The notes under the pieces are model-generated. The model saw nothing but the letters and a program-made list of their open reading frames with translations. It ran no database searches and had not been told where the DNA came from. From Methanoculleus sp. UBA374 (lineage in GTDB: Archaea; Halobacteriota; Methanomicrobia; Methanomicrobiales; Methanoculleaceae): a DNA stretch of 64,000 nucleotides. Shown here piece by piece: positions 1 to 8,097 of this stretch (its first letter is position 1; the number at the start of each line of letters is the position of its first letter). The position numbers and the translations under genes were made by a program. The DNA is taken from the NCBI GenBank assembly GCA_002508705.1, contig DAYL01000018.1, positions 108,438 through 172,437 of the forward strand. The letters run 5' to 3'.

Positions 1-182
1 GGAGGACGCGACGCACAAAACGGACGAGGATTGCGGTGTCCTCTTATTCCGGTCATTTCTCACTTCGGGTTGCCCGGTTTACCGTTTTATAGAAGATTTT
101 TGAAAAGAATAGGATCTGGATATATCGGCATCCCCCGAAAATGCTTCGTGAACGGTCATGGGCCGGGGATGCATGATTTGCG

Positions 183-440
183 TCAGTTCTGTTCCCTATC
201 GATCTCTCTGATGAGCTCCCGCATCTTTCCTTTATACTCAGGAGTGTCCATCATCTCGAATAGTTCCGTACGGAGGGTGCGTTTGAAATACTCCTCGTCA
301 ACGTAACGTATTACGGCGGTCTCAACAACGTCGGATATGTGCGGGTGCTGACCGCTGTCAACTAATTCCTGAGCCTGATCCAGTATACGCTGGGAAAGGC
401 GCACATTAACCTGTTTTTTTCTTCGATTTTGATCGTGCAT
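183..440 (-). CDS. ribbon-helix-helix (CopG-type) DNA-binding protein
   Basis: An 85-residue protein. Residues 8-45 fit a ribbon-helix-helix fold: a basic strand (KKQVNVRLS), then two helices (RILDQAQELVDSG and ISDVVETAVIRYVDEEY). Such proteins usually act as dimeric repressors, often as antitoxins. The acidic, helical C-terminal tail could be a partner-binding region. I chose the ATG at 440 because residues upstream of it look non-coding; a start at 476 is also open. A TATA-like element lies at 489-498 on this strand. No toxin gene is visible on either side, so this is either a stand-alone regulator or an antitoxin whose partner lies outside the window or has been lost. Confidence 0.75.
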   Translation of the reverse strand: MHDQNRRKKQVNVRLSQRILDQAQELVDSGQHPHISDVVETAVIRYVDEEYFKRTLRTELFEMMDTPEYKGKMRELIREIDREQN

Positions 441-476
441 ACTCCCGGCGCTACCATATGCGATGTTAAATCTCAA

Positions 477-814
477 ATAGCAAAGTAAACTATATGGGAT
501 GTATATGGGTTACAATTATATGTGAGCCATACTTACAGAGTATCATGAAACTGAAACGGGCGCCCGTTGAATCGACGCGACGCGCGATCAGAAGGATCTT
601 CCCGGTTCGATGGTCGGCGCGCGGAACGACAGCAACACCGTCAATCACGGTCTACCGGTCCATTCTGTGGAGATCGACGACCTCGCCCTCCGCTTCCTCT
701 CCGGAGATCGGTTCACCATCGCCCGGCGGTCCGATGTGCCGTTACTGCGGGGAGAATCGCCGTTCTTTTGGACGTTTCCGGGAATTCGCGCTCTCTGCGT
801 CCCGAATTACTGGA
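477..814. other. intergenic region, possible gene remnant
   Basis: No convincing gene is seen. A TATA-like element at 515-522 on the plus strand is about 25 bp ahead of an ATG at 545, as for a leaderless gene. That reading frame soon turns into low-complexity arginine/serine/proline-rich sequence, and a neighbouring frame (about 571-860) is open without a good start. A decayed small gene is possible, but I could not assign it. Confidence 0.3.
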
Positions 815-829
815 AAAAGTATATAATCT
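815..829 (+). promoter_or_regulatory. archaeal promoter of the Yip1-family gene
   Basis: The sequence AAAGTATATAATC (817-829) is a good archaeal BRE/TATA box. Transcription should begin near 850, leaving a leader of only about 12 nt before the ATG at 862. Confidence 0.6.
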
Positions 830-861
830 CTCATCAGCTAAGGGTACACGAGGATACTATC

Positions 862-1517
862 ATGAAAACTGGATTTCTCCGGGTGCTGCTCAGTCCCGGG
901 AATTTTTTCGAGGAACGCATGCGGACCGAGCCGGGCCTGAAAGTGCCGGCGCTGATTGCGCTCGTCATCGGGGTGATCGGTGCGGTCTCGGCCGCACTGG
1001 CGACGAACCTGACCATCGGTATACTCCCCGCGGATATGCGGGCCTGGGGGGGATCATGGTGGCCGGCGTCGCGGTTGCTGCCGTCATTGGGGGTTTCCTC
1101 ACGTGGATCGTCGTCGGCATCGTCTTCTACCTCATCTCGATGATCTTCAAGGGCAAAGGATCGCTCACCCGGACGCTGGAGTTCACGGGCTACGGGTTCC
1201 TGCCCCAGGTCTTCGGGAGCCTGATCGGGGTCGTTCTCTCCTACCAGATTCTCTCGGGCATCACGGTCCCGGCCGCAACGAGCCCTGAGGAGATCGTGGC
1301 CGTGACGGAGACCCTCACGGAGATGCTGGCGGCCGACCCCCTGACATCGGTCGCCACGCTCGTGACGGTCCTCTTCCTTCTCTGGAGCGCAAATATATGG
1401 ATCTTCGGCATGAAATACGCACGGGGCCTCTCCACGCGGAACGCGGCCCTCACCGTCGGGATACCCGTGGGGCTCTACATCATCTCTCTACTTATCCCCC
1501 TTATCGGATGGCTGTAA
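862..1517 (+). pseudogene. Yip1-family integral membrane protein, frameshifted at a G7 run
   Basis: The N-terminal part (MKTGFLRVLLSPGNFFEE..., from 862) carries the LLxPxxFFEE signature typical of archaeal Yip1-domain proteins and one membrane segment. The remaining segments (IMVAGVAVAAVIGGFLTWIVV onward, ending at 1517) lie in another frame. The two frames meet at seven consecutive G residues, 1046-1052; one extra G there would restore a protein of about 218 residues with four or five membrane helices. This may be a sequencing error, a true mutation, phase variation, or -1 ribosomal slippage. The secreted-protein gene that follows starts 1 nt after the stop, so the two are probably co-transcribed. 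Confidence 0.75.
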
Positions 1518-1518
1518 T

Positions 1519-2661
1519 ATGAAACCACTTCATCTCTTTATCGTAGCACTCCTCTGCGCCGTTGCAGTGGTCGCCGGACCGGCACAGGCCGGACCGGCGG
1601 ACATCACCGTGACCTCCTCCGCGACCGATCCCCCGGTCCTGATGAAAGGCGATACCGGGACGCTCACGGTGACGATCCAGAACAACGGTGCCGAATCGGT
1701 TGCCATCAAGAGCGCCCGGCTCTTTGGGAGCGGCGTGGTGGCGCTGAGCGACCCTTACCCCTCGGTCGGGGAGATAGGCGCCGGGAACGCGAAGACGTTC
1801 ACCTTCACCGTCCGGGCGGACGGGGGAGAGGGGACGTTCTACCCTGTGTTCGTCCTTGACTTCCGCGACGGCGCCGGCAACCTCCGTTACCCGGTCCCGG
1901 TCCAGGTCGAGGACACCCCGCTCAGCGTCTCGGTGGTCGGAAAGCCGGACGCCTTCGCCGAAGGGCGGACGGCCGATATCACCGTCCGGGTCGGCAACCC
2001 CCGCCCGAACGCGGCGTCCGGCGTCCAGGTGATCCCGCAGGGAACCGGCTTTACCGCGACACCGAACGGCGGATTCATCGGCGCTCTCGCTGCCGACGGT
2101 TCTGCGACCGTTCTCTTTAATCTGACCCCTGCCGCTGAGACGGACGTCACTTTCCAGGTGACCTGGCGTAACGGCATCAACACCCACACGACCGACCTCG
2201 TTCTCCCGATCGCGTTCGGCGAGGATAAAAGGCAGGCCGACCCGGTCGTCACCAACATCGAGGTCACGCCCGTTGCCGGGGGCTACCGGGTCGTGGGCGA
2301 CGTCATGAACGCCGGACTTGAGGCCGCACGGTCGGTGCTCGTCACCACCGGGGCGCCTGCGACGCCTACGGACCCGTTCCGGGTCTACGTTGTCGGGACG
2401 CTCGACCCCGACGACATCTCATCGTTCGAGGTGACTCTTCGGGCCGACGCGAACGCAACCGAGGTCCCGGTCGTCGTCGAGTACCGCGACGACGACGGCA
2501 ACCGCTATACGACGACGACGATGGTCGAGGTCGGCGGTACGACGACGCCTCTTAAGGAGCAGAGCGGCGACGGCGGCCTCCCGGTAGCCGGCATCATCGT
2601 TGTCGTGCTTGTCGCGCTCGGGATAGGCGGGGCCATCTACTACTCCTGGAGACGGACGTAA
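1519..2661 (+). CDS. secreted, membrane-anchored surface protein with NEW3/CARDB-like domains (COG1361-like)
   Basis: A 380-residue protein with an N-terminal signal peptide (about 1-24, ending GPAQA), several immunoglobulin-like beta-sandwich repeats (about 27-130, 130-235 and 245-350, with phrases such as VTIQNNGAESV and VRVGNPRPNAASGVQV), a short linker, and one membrane helix (about 354-374) followed by a basic YYSWRRT tail. The body should therefore sit outside the cell, anchored by its C-terminus. The gene begins next to the Yip1-family gene and is followed after 5 bp by an ABC ATPase and permease. In archaea such COG1361-like proteins often accompany MacB-type ABC systems and may act as the extracytoplasmic part. 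The substrate is unknown. Confidence 0.75.
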   Translation: MKPLHLFIVALLCAVAVVAGPAQAGPADITVTSSATDPPVLMKGDTGTLTVTIQNNGAESVAIKSARLFGSGVVALSDPYPSVGEIGAGNAKTFTFTVRADGGEGTFYPVFVLDFRDGAGNLRYPVPVQVEDTPLSVSVVGKPDAFAEGRTADITVRVGNPRPNAASGVQVIPQGTGFTATPNGGFIGALAADGSATVLFNLTPAAETDVTFQVTWRNGINTHTTDLVLPIAFGEDKRQADPVVTNIEVTPVAGGYRVVGDVMNAGLEAARSVLVTTGAPATPTDPFRVYVVGTLDPDDISSFEVTLRADANATEVPVVVEYRDDDGNRYTTTTMVEVGGTTTPLKEQSGDGGLPVAGIIVVVLVALGIGGAIYYSWRRT

Positions 2662-2666
2662 CGACG

Positions 2667-3338
2667 ATGCCGGTCATCAGTTTCGATGCGGTCACGAAGG
2701 TCTATCCCCTCCCGGCCGGCGACGTCGTGGCGCTCGCCGGGATCGATCTCGCGATCGAGAAGGGCGAGTTCGTCCTGATCATGGGGCCGTCGGGGTCGGG
2801 GAAATCGACCCTCTTGAACATCATGGGATCGCTCGACGTCCCGACCTCGGGAGAGGTCACCATAGCGGGCAAGCGGATCAGCGGGATGGACGACGACGAA
2901 CTGACCCTTCTCCGGCGTGACCACATCGGGTTTGTCTTCCAGCAGTTCAACCTCATTCCGCTGCTCTCGGTGGTCGAGAACGTCGAGTACCCGCTTATCC
3001 TGAAGGGCCGGCAGAACCGGTCCCGCGAGCGGGCCGAGGAGGTCCTCGCGGCGGTGGGGATCGCCGAGACGCATTTCACCCACAAACCCGGGGAACTCTC
3101 CGGCGGACAGCAGCAGCGCGTGGCGATAGCCCGGGCGCTCGTGAACGACCCGGACTTCCTCCTCTGCGACGAGCCGACCGGGAACCTGGACACAAAGACC
3201 GGGACCGCGATCATGGATCTCCTCGACCGGATGAACCGCGAGGAGGGCAAGACGGTCGCCATGGTCACCCACGACCCCCGGATGACGGAGTACGCCGACC
3301 GGACGATCCGGCTCGTCGACGGGAGGGTGGTAGAATGA
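2667..3338 (+). CDS. ABC transporter ATP-binding protein, MacB/LolD type
   Basis: A 223-residue ATPase of normal family length. It has Walker A GPSGSGKS (about 41-48), Q-loop VFQQFN, signature LSGGQQQR (about 142-149), Walker [11 protein letters not shown]-loop NLDT and switch histidine VTHD. It should power the FtsX/MacB-like permease whose start codon overlaps its stop codon (ATGA, 3335-3338). This family usually drives conformational work in the periplasm-facing part of MacB/LolCDE systems, such as efflux or lipoprotein/peptide handling, rather than classical import. It forms one transcription unit with the surface protein upstream. Confidence 0.92.
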   Translation: MPVISFDAVTKVYPLPAGDVVALAGIDLAIEKGEFVLIMGPSGSGKSTLLNIMGSLDVPTSGEVTIAGKRISGMDDDELTLLRRDHIGFVFQQFNLIPLLSVVENVEYPLILKGRQNRSRERAEEVLAAVGIAETHFTHKPGELSGGQQQRVAIARALVNDPDFLLCDEPTGNLDTKTGTAIMDLLDRMNREEGKTVAMVTHDPRMTEYADRTIRLVDGRVVE

Positions 3339-4480
3339 CCTTCTTCGACCTCGCCCGCCGGAACGTCAACCGCCACTGGCTCCGGTCGGTCCTTGCGATC
3401 CTCGGGATCGTCATCGGCGTCGTCGCGATCGCCACACTCGGCGTCATGGGCAACAGCATCGGCCTCATGTTCAACGACATGGTCACCGACGTCGGCGACA
3501 CCCTCATCGTCTCTCCGGCGTCGGATTCGGGTACCACGAAACTCACCGAACGGCAGGTGGACGATATCGCCCGGGCAATCGGCTCCAACCGGATCATCCC
3601 GTACGCGAGCACCGTCGATAAGATAACCGTGGGCGATAAGGAGAGCGGCGCGATGATCTACGCGATGCCGGCCGAGGATCTTCCCTCTCTGCTCGAAGTT
3701 GAGTCGGGGGCCTACCCGAAGGGCACGGGCGCCGGGTGCTTGATCGGGAGCGAACTTGCCGCAAACAGCAAGGAAAACGGCCTGAAACTCGGTGCCCGGG
3801 TCAGGATCGGAGATGAAACCCTCCGTGTGGTGGGCGTGCTCAAGGAACGGGGGATGGGTTTCGACATCAACCCCGACTACGCCGTCATCGTACCTTATAC
3901 CTGGTATTCAAGCCACTACGACGAGGATGAGTACGATCAGGCGATCGTGAAGGTCAAGGACGTCAACGACATCGACTCGGTCAAGGAATCGATCGAGCAG
4001 AAGATGAACCGGCGGGAGGATGTCGTCAACGTCATGGACACCCGGACAATTCTCGAGAGCATCTTTGCGGCGGCCGATTCGATCACGGTCTTCCTGATGG
4101 GTATCGGCGCGGTATCGCTCATCGTCGCCGGGGTCTCGATCCTGAACGTGATGCTGATGTCGGTGACCGAACGGATCAAGGAGATCGGTGTCCTGCGGAG
4201 CATCGGCACCCGCCGGAGCGAGGTGATGCGGATGTTCATCTACGAGGCCCTGATCCTCGGGGTTGTGGGCGCCGCTATCGGGGGGGTGCTCAGTTTCGGC
4301 ACCGGCTACGTGATTACGGCGGTCATCGTCGAGAACGCAGACTACCTCTTCAACCCGGGGAGTCTCCTCTACATCGTCTTCGGGATGGCGTTCGGCGTCT
4401 TCACGAGCGTGGCCTCCGGCCTCTACCCGGCCTGGAAGGCGGCGCAACTAAACCCTATCCAGGCGCTGCGGCACGAGTGA
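3335..4480 (+). CDS. ABC transporter permease, MacB/FtsX family
   Basis: A 381-residue permease with the expected layout: an N-terminal cytoplasmic start ([30 protein letters not shown]) with membrane helix 1, a large extracellular MacB_PCD-like domain (about 45-255), then three C-terminal helices, including the conserved stretch [22 protein letters not shown] (about 268-289). The C-terminus [15 protein letters not shown] is typical of the family. Its ATG overlaps the stop of the ATPase gene, so translation is probably coupled. It probably dimerises with two ATPases; the surface protein encoded at 1519-2661 is the best candidate partner. Confidence 0.92.
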   Translation: MTFFDLARRNVNRHWLRSVLAILGIVIGVVAIATLGVMGNSIGLMFNDMVTDVGDTLIVSPASDSGTTKLTERQVDDIARAIGSNRIIPYASTVDKITVGDKESGAMIYAMPAEDLPSLLEVESGAYPKGTGAGCLIGSELAANSKENGLKLGARVRIGDETLRVVGVLKERGMGFDINPDYAVIVPYTWYSSHYDEDEYDQAIVKVKDVNDIDSVKESIEQKMNRREDVVNVMDTRTILESIFAAADSITVFLMGIGAVSLIVAGVSILNVMLMSVTERIKEIGVLRSIGTRRSEVMRMFIYEALILGVVGAAIGGVLSFGTGYVITAVIVENADYLFNPGSLLYIVFGMAFGVFTSVASGLYPAWKAAQLNPIQALRHE

Positions 4481-4484
4481 CGGC

Positions 4485-4748
4485 CTACCCCGCACACTTC
4501 TTTTTTTCTCGCTCGATCTCGTCACGGAGCGTTTCGGCGATATCCCGGGTCTCCGGGGGCGCGCCCGGGAGGAGGGTGAGGTACTCGTTCTCCCCTTCGG
4601 CGACGAGCAGGGCAACCGGCGTCAGGCTGACCGCTGCGGTTTCCTCTCCGTATACCGCGAGCGCTCTGATGATGGGGATGATGCACCGGCCGCCCGCCCT
4701 GCGGGCACCGCCGACGACGAGGCGGGTCTTCTCAGGCACCCGGAGCAC
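4485..4748 (-). CDS. small hypothetical protein downstream of a DUF2953 gene
   Basis: A predicted 87-residue soluble protein with a beta-rich start (TRLVVGGARRAGGRCIIPIIRALAVYGEETAAVSLTP) and a charged helical end rich in E, R and K. The start is probably a GTG at 4748, overlapping the end of the upstream DUF2953 gene by 17 bp. That overlap and shared strand suggest it belongs to the same operon. I do not recognise a family. It converges on the ABC permease gene, with only 4 bp between the stop codons. Confidence 0.6.
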   Translation of the reverse strand: MLRVPEKTRLVVGGARRAGGRCIIPIIRALAVYGEETAAVSLTPVALLVAEGENEYLTLLPGAPPETRDIAETLRDEIEREKKKCAG

Positions 4749-5409
4749 CTCTTCCCGGGACCTGACGGAGCCGCTCTCTGACCGGTTTCTGGAGTAAAGC
4801 CTGCACGACCGGGATGATGATCAGGAGCGGGCGGCGGACCTGCATCCGGAGCGTGAGGGCGCCTTCGAAGACCCGGCGGTCGAAGACCGGGGTCAGCACG
4901 AAATCGATTGTCTCCGCCGGCCAGAGAGCGTATCGGGCGGCGGTATAGTAGCCGTAGACGACGCCGGTGTCGGCGGGGCTGTCGAGACCGAGGGTGACGT
5001 CGCCCCGGAGCGTCTCAAGATAGAGAGAGCGGTAGACGGCGGCGAGGACTTTTCGGATATGGGGCCAGAGGTCGCCGGCGGCGCCGAGGTAGTCCCGTAC
5101 CGGTCGTGCAGGCCCCTGTTTTTCCGCCGTTTTCTCCTCTTTTTCCGGCTCTGTGGCCGCTATCGCCCGAAGGTCCCGGGTCATGACCCGACGGCCGGCG
5201 ACGAGGACCTCGAGCACCTGCACCGCGTCGTCGACCCGGACCCGCGCTCCCACGATGCCCCAGGCTACGATTGCCGTCGCCCGGGCTCTCTCCCGCGTGC
5301 AGTCGGCGGCCGCCTCGACGATCACCGGGACCAGGTAGAGAGCAAGCAGGAGAGCGAGGATGACGGCGGCGACGACGAGCAGGATGGAGAAAAGAATGGC
5401 CGCGACCAT
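4732..5409 (-). CDS. DUF2953 domain protein
   Basis: A 225-residue protein with one N-terminal membrane helix (about 3-28), a soluble domain, and a hydrophobic C-terminal stretch (RRPLLIIIPVVQALL). The phrases LYLETLRGDVTLGLDSPADTGVVYGYYTAARYAL and VLTPVFDRRVFEGALTLRMQVRRP match my memory of DUF2953, the family that includes Bacillus YtfI. Its upstream neighbour on the same strand is a GerW/YtfJ-like gene, the same order as ytfI-ytfJ in Bacillus, which supports the call. The function in a methanogen, which makes no spores, is unknown; membrane association with the GerW-like partner is inferred. Confidence 0.75.
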   Translation of the reverse strand: MVAAILFSILLVVAAVILALLLALYLVPVIVEAAADCTRERARATAIVAWGIVGARVRVDDAVQVLEVLVAGRRVMTRDLRAIAATEPEKEEKTAEKQGPARPVRDYLGAAGDLWPHIRKVLAAVYRSLYLETLRGDVTLGLDSPADTGVVYGYYTAARYALWPAETIDFVLTPVFDRRVFEGALTLRMQVRRPLLIIIPVVQALLQKPVRERLRQVPGRGAPGA

Positions 5410-5429
5410 GGAATGGAGGGAAGAGAGCC

Positions 5430-5882
5430 TTACGCCTCTTCTTCACCGCCGACCGGGATCTCCTTTCCTTCTTCCGAGACCCAGGGGGTCTTGCCCTTGC
5501 GCTGCATCATCGCCGAGCCTTTCTCGAACGCTTTTCCGATGTGCGGGCCGACCGTCTCCCCGAGTGCCGTGATGACCTCGGCGATCTCGCTCTTCTTCTT
5601 CAGCGACACCACCTGAATGCCCTCGGCGCCGGGGACGCCTTTGGTGACGACGATCAGGGCAACGGCCGATATGCCGCCTCCGCCGCCGGTCCCGGACCCG
5701 CCGTGCTGTCCTTCTTCCTTACGCCCTCCCATGCCTTCTCCGGCGCCGAACCCGAACCCGAACTCGGCGACAGGGATGATCACCCGTTCTCCGGCATCGA
5801 CCGGGGCACCGAGGACCGCACTCGCGCAGAGCGTTCTTGCCAGTTGGTCGACGGTTATCTGGAGCATAGATTCGCCAGTCAT
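5430..5882 (-). CDS. GerW/YtfJ family protein
   Basis: About 150 residues. The pattern is characteristic of the GerW (YtfJ) family: an N-terminal domain with ...GAPVDAGERVIIPVAEFGFGFGAGEG, a glycine-rich linker (GGSGTGGGGG), then ISAVALIVVTKGVPGAEGIQVVSL and a helical tail. In Bacillus this protein is linked to spore germination; archaeal copies exist but their role is unknown. I use the ATG at 5882, but a TATA box (ATTATATAAG, 5916-5925 on this strand) lies so close that a leaderless GTG start at 5894 is equally possible. It is followed by the DUF2953 gene and probably co-transcribed with it. Confidence 0.85.
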   Translation of the reverse strand: MTGESMLQITVDQLARTLCASAVLGAPVDAGERVIIPVAEFGFGFGAGEGMGGRKEEGQHGGSGTGGGGGISAVALIVVTKGVPGAEGIQVVSLKKKSEIAEVITALGETVGPHIGKAFEKGSAMMQRKGKTPWVSEEGKEIPVGGEEEA

Positions 5883-5969
5883 GTTGTTCACCACACGTAT
5901 TCCAATCTCCTGCCTCTTATATAATGGTTGGGGTTTCCGGCGTCCGCCGGGGGCCGGACGATGCCGACC

Positions 5970-6554
5970 TTAGAGTAGAAGGCGCCAGCCCACGGCCAGT
6001 GCGACGATGACGGCGAGGCCGAGGGCGGCAGCAAGCACCCGGCGGGCGTCGGGGCTCGTGAGCCGGGCGAGGGCGGACTCGAGTTCCTGCCGGTAGAGGC
6101 AGGCGAAGAGTCCGGCGATCACGAAGAAGAGGAGCCATTCGCTCGGCTGGGCAAGTTCCCGCAGGACTGAGTTCCAGAGGTAGTCTTTCGGGTAGTGGTG
6201 CTCCTGGAGCGGGCCGAGGAACGGCCAGAACCACTCGACGGGATGCCGCCACATCGAATCGAGGACCTGGTGGCTCGCCATGCCGGCGGCCAGCGCGAGG
6301 AGGCCGATTCTTTTGCGGTAGCGGTAGATGAGGAGGCTGGCGAGGGCGACCAGGGAAAGAACGGTGAGGCCGTGGCAATATATCCTGCCGTAGCCTACGG
6401 TTTCGGCGAGGACGATGTGCCCGAGGGGCTTGTCGATCAGGTCGGGGAGCACGCCCCCGAGTGCGCCGAAGGCGATAACCCGCCGGTCGCCGGCGATCGC
6501 CGCGAAGACGATCCCGATGAGAATTCCGGCCATGGCGTGGGCGAGGAGGTACAT
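5970..6554 (-). CDS. YdjM-like membrane-bound metal-dependent hydrolase family protein
   Basis: A 194-residue membrane protein with about five helices. The start MYLLAHAMAGILIGIVF and the motif GALGGVLPDLIDKPLGH, with later H residues (CHGLT, SHQVLDSMWRHP), match the LexA-binding/YdjM family of predicted inner-membrane hydrolases: histidine and aspartate residues in hydrophobic surroundings that may bind a metal. The substrate is unknown. A TATA box at 6577-6590 on this strand is about 28 bp from the ATG, so the transcript should be leaderless. It points away from the trp operon. Confidence 0.75.
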   Translation of the reverse strand: MYLLAHAMAGILIGIVFAAIAGDRRVIAFGALGGVLPDLIDKPLGHIVLAETVGYGRIYCHGLTVLSLVALASLLIYRYRKRIGLLALAAGMASHQVLDSMWRHPVEWFWPFLGPLQEHHYPKDYLWNSVLRELAQPSEWLLFFVIAGLFACLYRQELESALARLTSPDARRVLAAALGLAVIVALAVGWRLLL

Positions 6555-6636
6555 TTGCTATCCAGTAGCGGAGGATCGATATACTCTTTTTCCCGGGAGG
6601 GCGGGCCGGAGGGCCCGGGCCACCGCATTAATATGC

Positions 6637-6656
6637 TCATCAAAGTATACTGATGA
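6637..6656. promoter_or_regulatory. inverted repeat over a TATA-like element, candidate trp operon operator
   Basis: TCATCA-AAGTATAC-TGATGA is a perfect 6-bp inverted repeat with an 8-bp centre. The centre contains the TATA-like AAGTATAC. It lies 39 bp before the trpB2 start codon. A second TATA-like run (TGTATATATG, 6664-6673) and GTGCACAAGTACAC (6673-6686) follow; the latter loosely recalls the TGTACA boxes bound by TrpY in Methanothermobacter, but is not the same. A repressor binding here would block TBP access. Confidence 0.45.
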
Positions 6657-6694
6657 CACACAATGTATATATGTGCACAAGTACACCCTGATAT

Positions 6695-8056
6695 ATGCAG
6701 ACGAAGATCCTCCTTGACGAGGGAGAGATGCCGAAACGGTGGTATAACATCCAGGCGGATCTCCCGACGCCCATGGACCCGGTCCTCCATCCGGCTACCG
6801 GGAAACCGGCAGCTCCCGACGACCTCCGCCACATCTTCCCGATGGAACTGATCCGGCAGGAGATGAGCACGGAGCGCTACATCGATATCCCCGGCGAAGT
6901 CCGCGATATCCTCACCCTCTGGAGACCGAGCCCCCTCTACCGGGCAAAGAGGCTCGAAGCGGCCTTAAAGACCCCGGCGAAGATCTACTACAAGTGGGAG
7001 GGCGTGAGCCCGCCGGGCTCGCATAAGCCCAACTCCGCCATCCCCCAGGCTTACTACAACCGTGAGGCGGGGATCGAGCGGCTGGCGACCGAGACCGGGG
7101 CGGGGCAGTGGGGCTCGTCGCTTGCGTTTGCAACGAGCCTCTTCGATATGGAGTGCACCGTCTACATGGTCCGGTCCTCGTACGACCAGAAGCCCTACCG
7201 CAAAAGCATGATGCAGGTCTACGGCGCCGAGTGCATCCCGAGCCCGTCGGATACGACCCGGTCCGGTCGGGCGGTGCTCGCCCGCGACCCGGAAACGCCG
7301 GGTTCCCTCGGGATCGCCATATCGGAGGCTGTCGAGGACGCCGCGAGCCATGAGAACACCAACTACGCGCTCGGCTCCGTCCTCAACCACGTCTGCCTCC
7401 ACCAGACGATCATTGGCCAGGAGGCACGGCAGCAGCTCGCGACGGAGGACGTCTACCCCGACGTCGTGATCGGGTGCGTCGGCGGCGGCACCAACTTTGC
7501 CGGGCTCTCCTTCCCGTTCGCCGGCGAGAAAATGACCGGAAAGCATCCCGAGACCGATATCGTCGCGGTGGAGCCTGCCGCCTGCCCGACCCTGACGAAG
7601 GGGATCTACGCCTACGACTTCGGGGACGTCGCGGGGCTGACCCCGATCATGCGGATGTTCACCCTCGGCCACGATTTCGTCCCGCCGGCGATCCATGCCG
7701 GAGGGCTCCGCTACCACGGAATGTCGCCGCTCGTCTCCCGGCTCGTCCGTGACGGGGTCGTCCGGCCCGTCGCCTACCGTCAGAACGAGGTCTTCGACGC
7801 GGCCGTGACCTTCGCCCGGACGGAGGGGATCGTCGTCGCGCCCGAGGCCGCCCACGCGGTGAAAGCCGCGGTCGACGAGGCGCTCCGGTGCCGGGAGACC
7901 GGCGACGCGAAGGTGATCCTCTTCAACAACTCCGGGCACGGCAACTTCGACTTCTCTTCTTACGAGTCTTACTTCGCGGGGTCGCTTGTCGACTACGAAT
8001 ACCCGGTGGAGTTGATCCTGGAATCGCTCTCCCGGCTGCCGGTGGTGGCGAGGTGA
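6695..8056 (+). CDS. trpB2: tryptophan synthase beta-like PLP enzyme, TrpB2 type
   Basis: A 453-residue protein of the TrpB2 class, which carries an N-terminal extension compared with TrpB1. It has the PLP-lysine motif GSHKPNSA (lysine near residue 110), the phosphate-binding [10 protein letters not shown] and the C-terminal NNSGHGNFD. TrpB2 joins indole and serine to make tryptophan, often without TrpA; some members act as indole-salvage or O-phosphoserine enzymes. It is first in the operon, ahead of trpE. The ATG at 6695 keeps the N-terminal [19 protein letters not shown] block conserved in TrpB2 proteins. A classical trpB (TrpB1) lies later in the same operon, so the organism has both. Confidence 0.93.
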   Translation: MQTKILLDEGEMPKRWYNIQADLPTPMDPVLHPATGKPAAPDDLRHIFPMELIRQEMSTERYIDIPGEVRDILTLWRPSPLYRAKRLEAALKTPAKIYYKWEGVSPPGSHKPNSAIPQAYYNREAGIERLATETGAGQWGSSLAFATSLFDMECTVYMVRSSYDQKPYRKSMMQVYGAECIPSPSDTTRSGRAVLARDPETPGSLGIAISEAVEDAASHENTNYALGSVLNHVCLHQTIIGQEARQQLATEDVYPDVVIGCVGGGTNFAGLSFPFAGEKMTGKHPETDIVAVEPAACPTLTKGIYAYDFGDVAGLTPIMRMFTLGHDFVPPAIHAGGLRYHGMSPLVSRLVRDGVVRPVAYRQNEVFDAAVTFARTEGIVVAPEAAHAVKAAVDEALRCRETGDAKVILFNNSGHGNFDFSSYESYFAGSLVDYEYPVELILESLSRLPVVAR

Positions 8057-8097
8057 TGCCGGTGGAATGGACGGCGCTCGAAGAGAGCCTGATCTGA
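8056..8097 (+). other. 13-codon open frame with one Trp codon between trpB2 and trpE
   Basis: The trpB2 stop overlaps an ATG (TGATG, 8054-8058) that opens a 13-codon frame reading [13 protein letters not shown]. Its TGA stop (8095-8097) overlaps a CTG in the trpE frame (CTGA). This could be translational coupling or a vestigial leader peptide, or it may be chance. The annotated trpE ATG at 8067 lies inside it. Confidence 0.25.

Noticed and set aside
1..182. Possible gene end or toxin partner for the ribbon-helix-helix protein
   Set aside because: No frame on either strand shows a recognisable protein or proper start; the stretch is too short to judge.
6664..6686. TrpY-type TRP boxes ahead of trpB2
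   Set aside because: The known box is TGTACA; here only TGTGCA- and AGTACA-like pieces are found and no TrpY gene is in the window. Only the TCATCA/TGATGA inverted repeat is listed.
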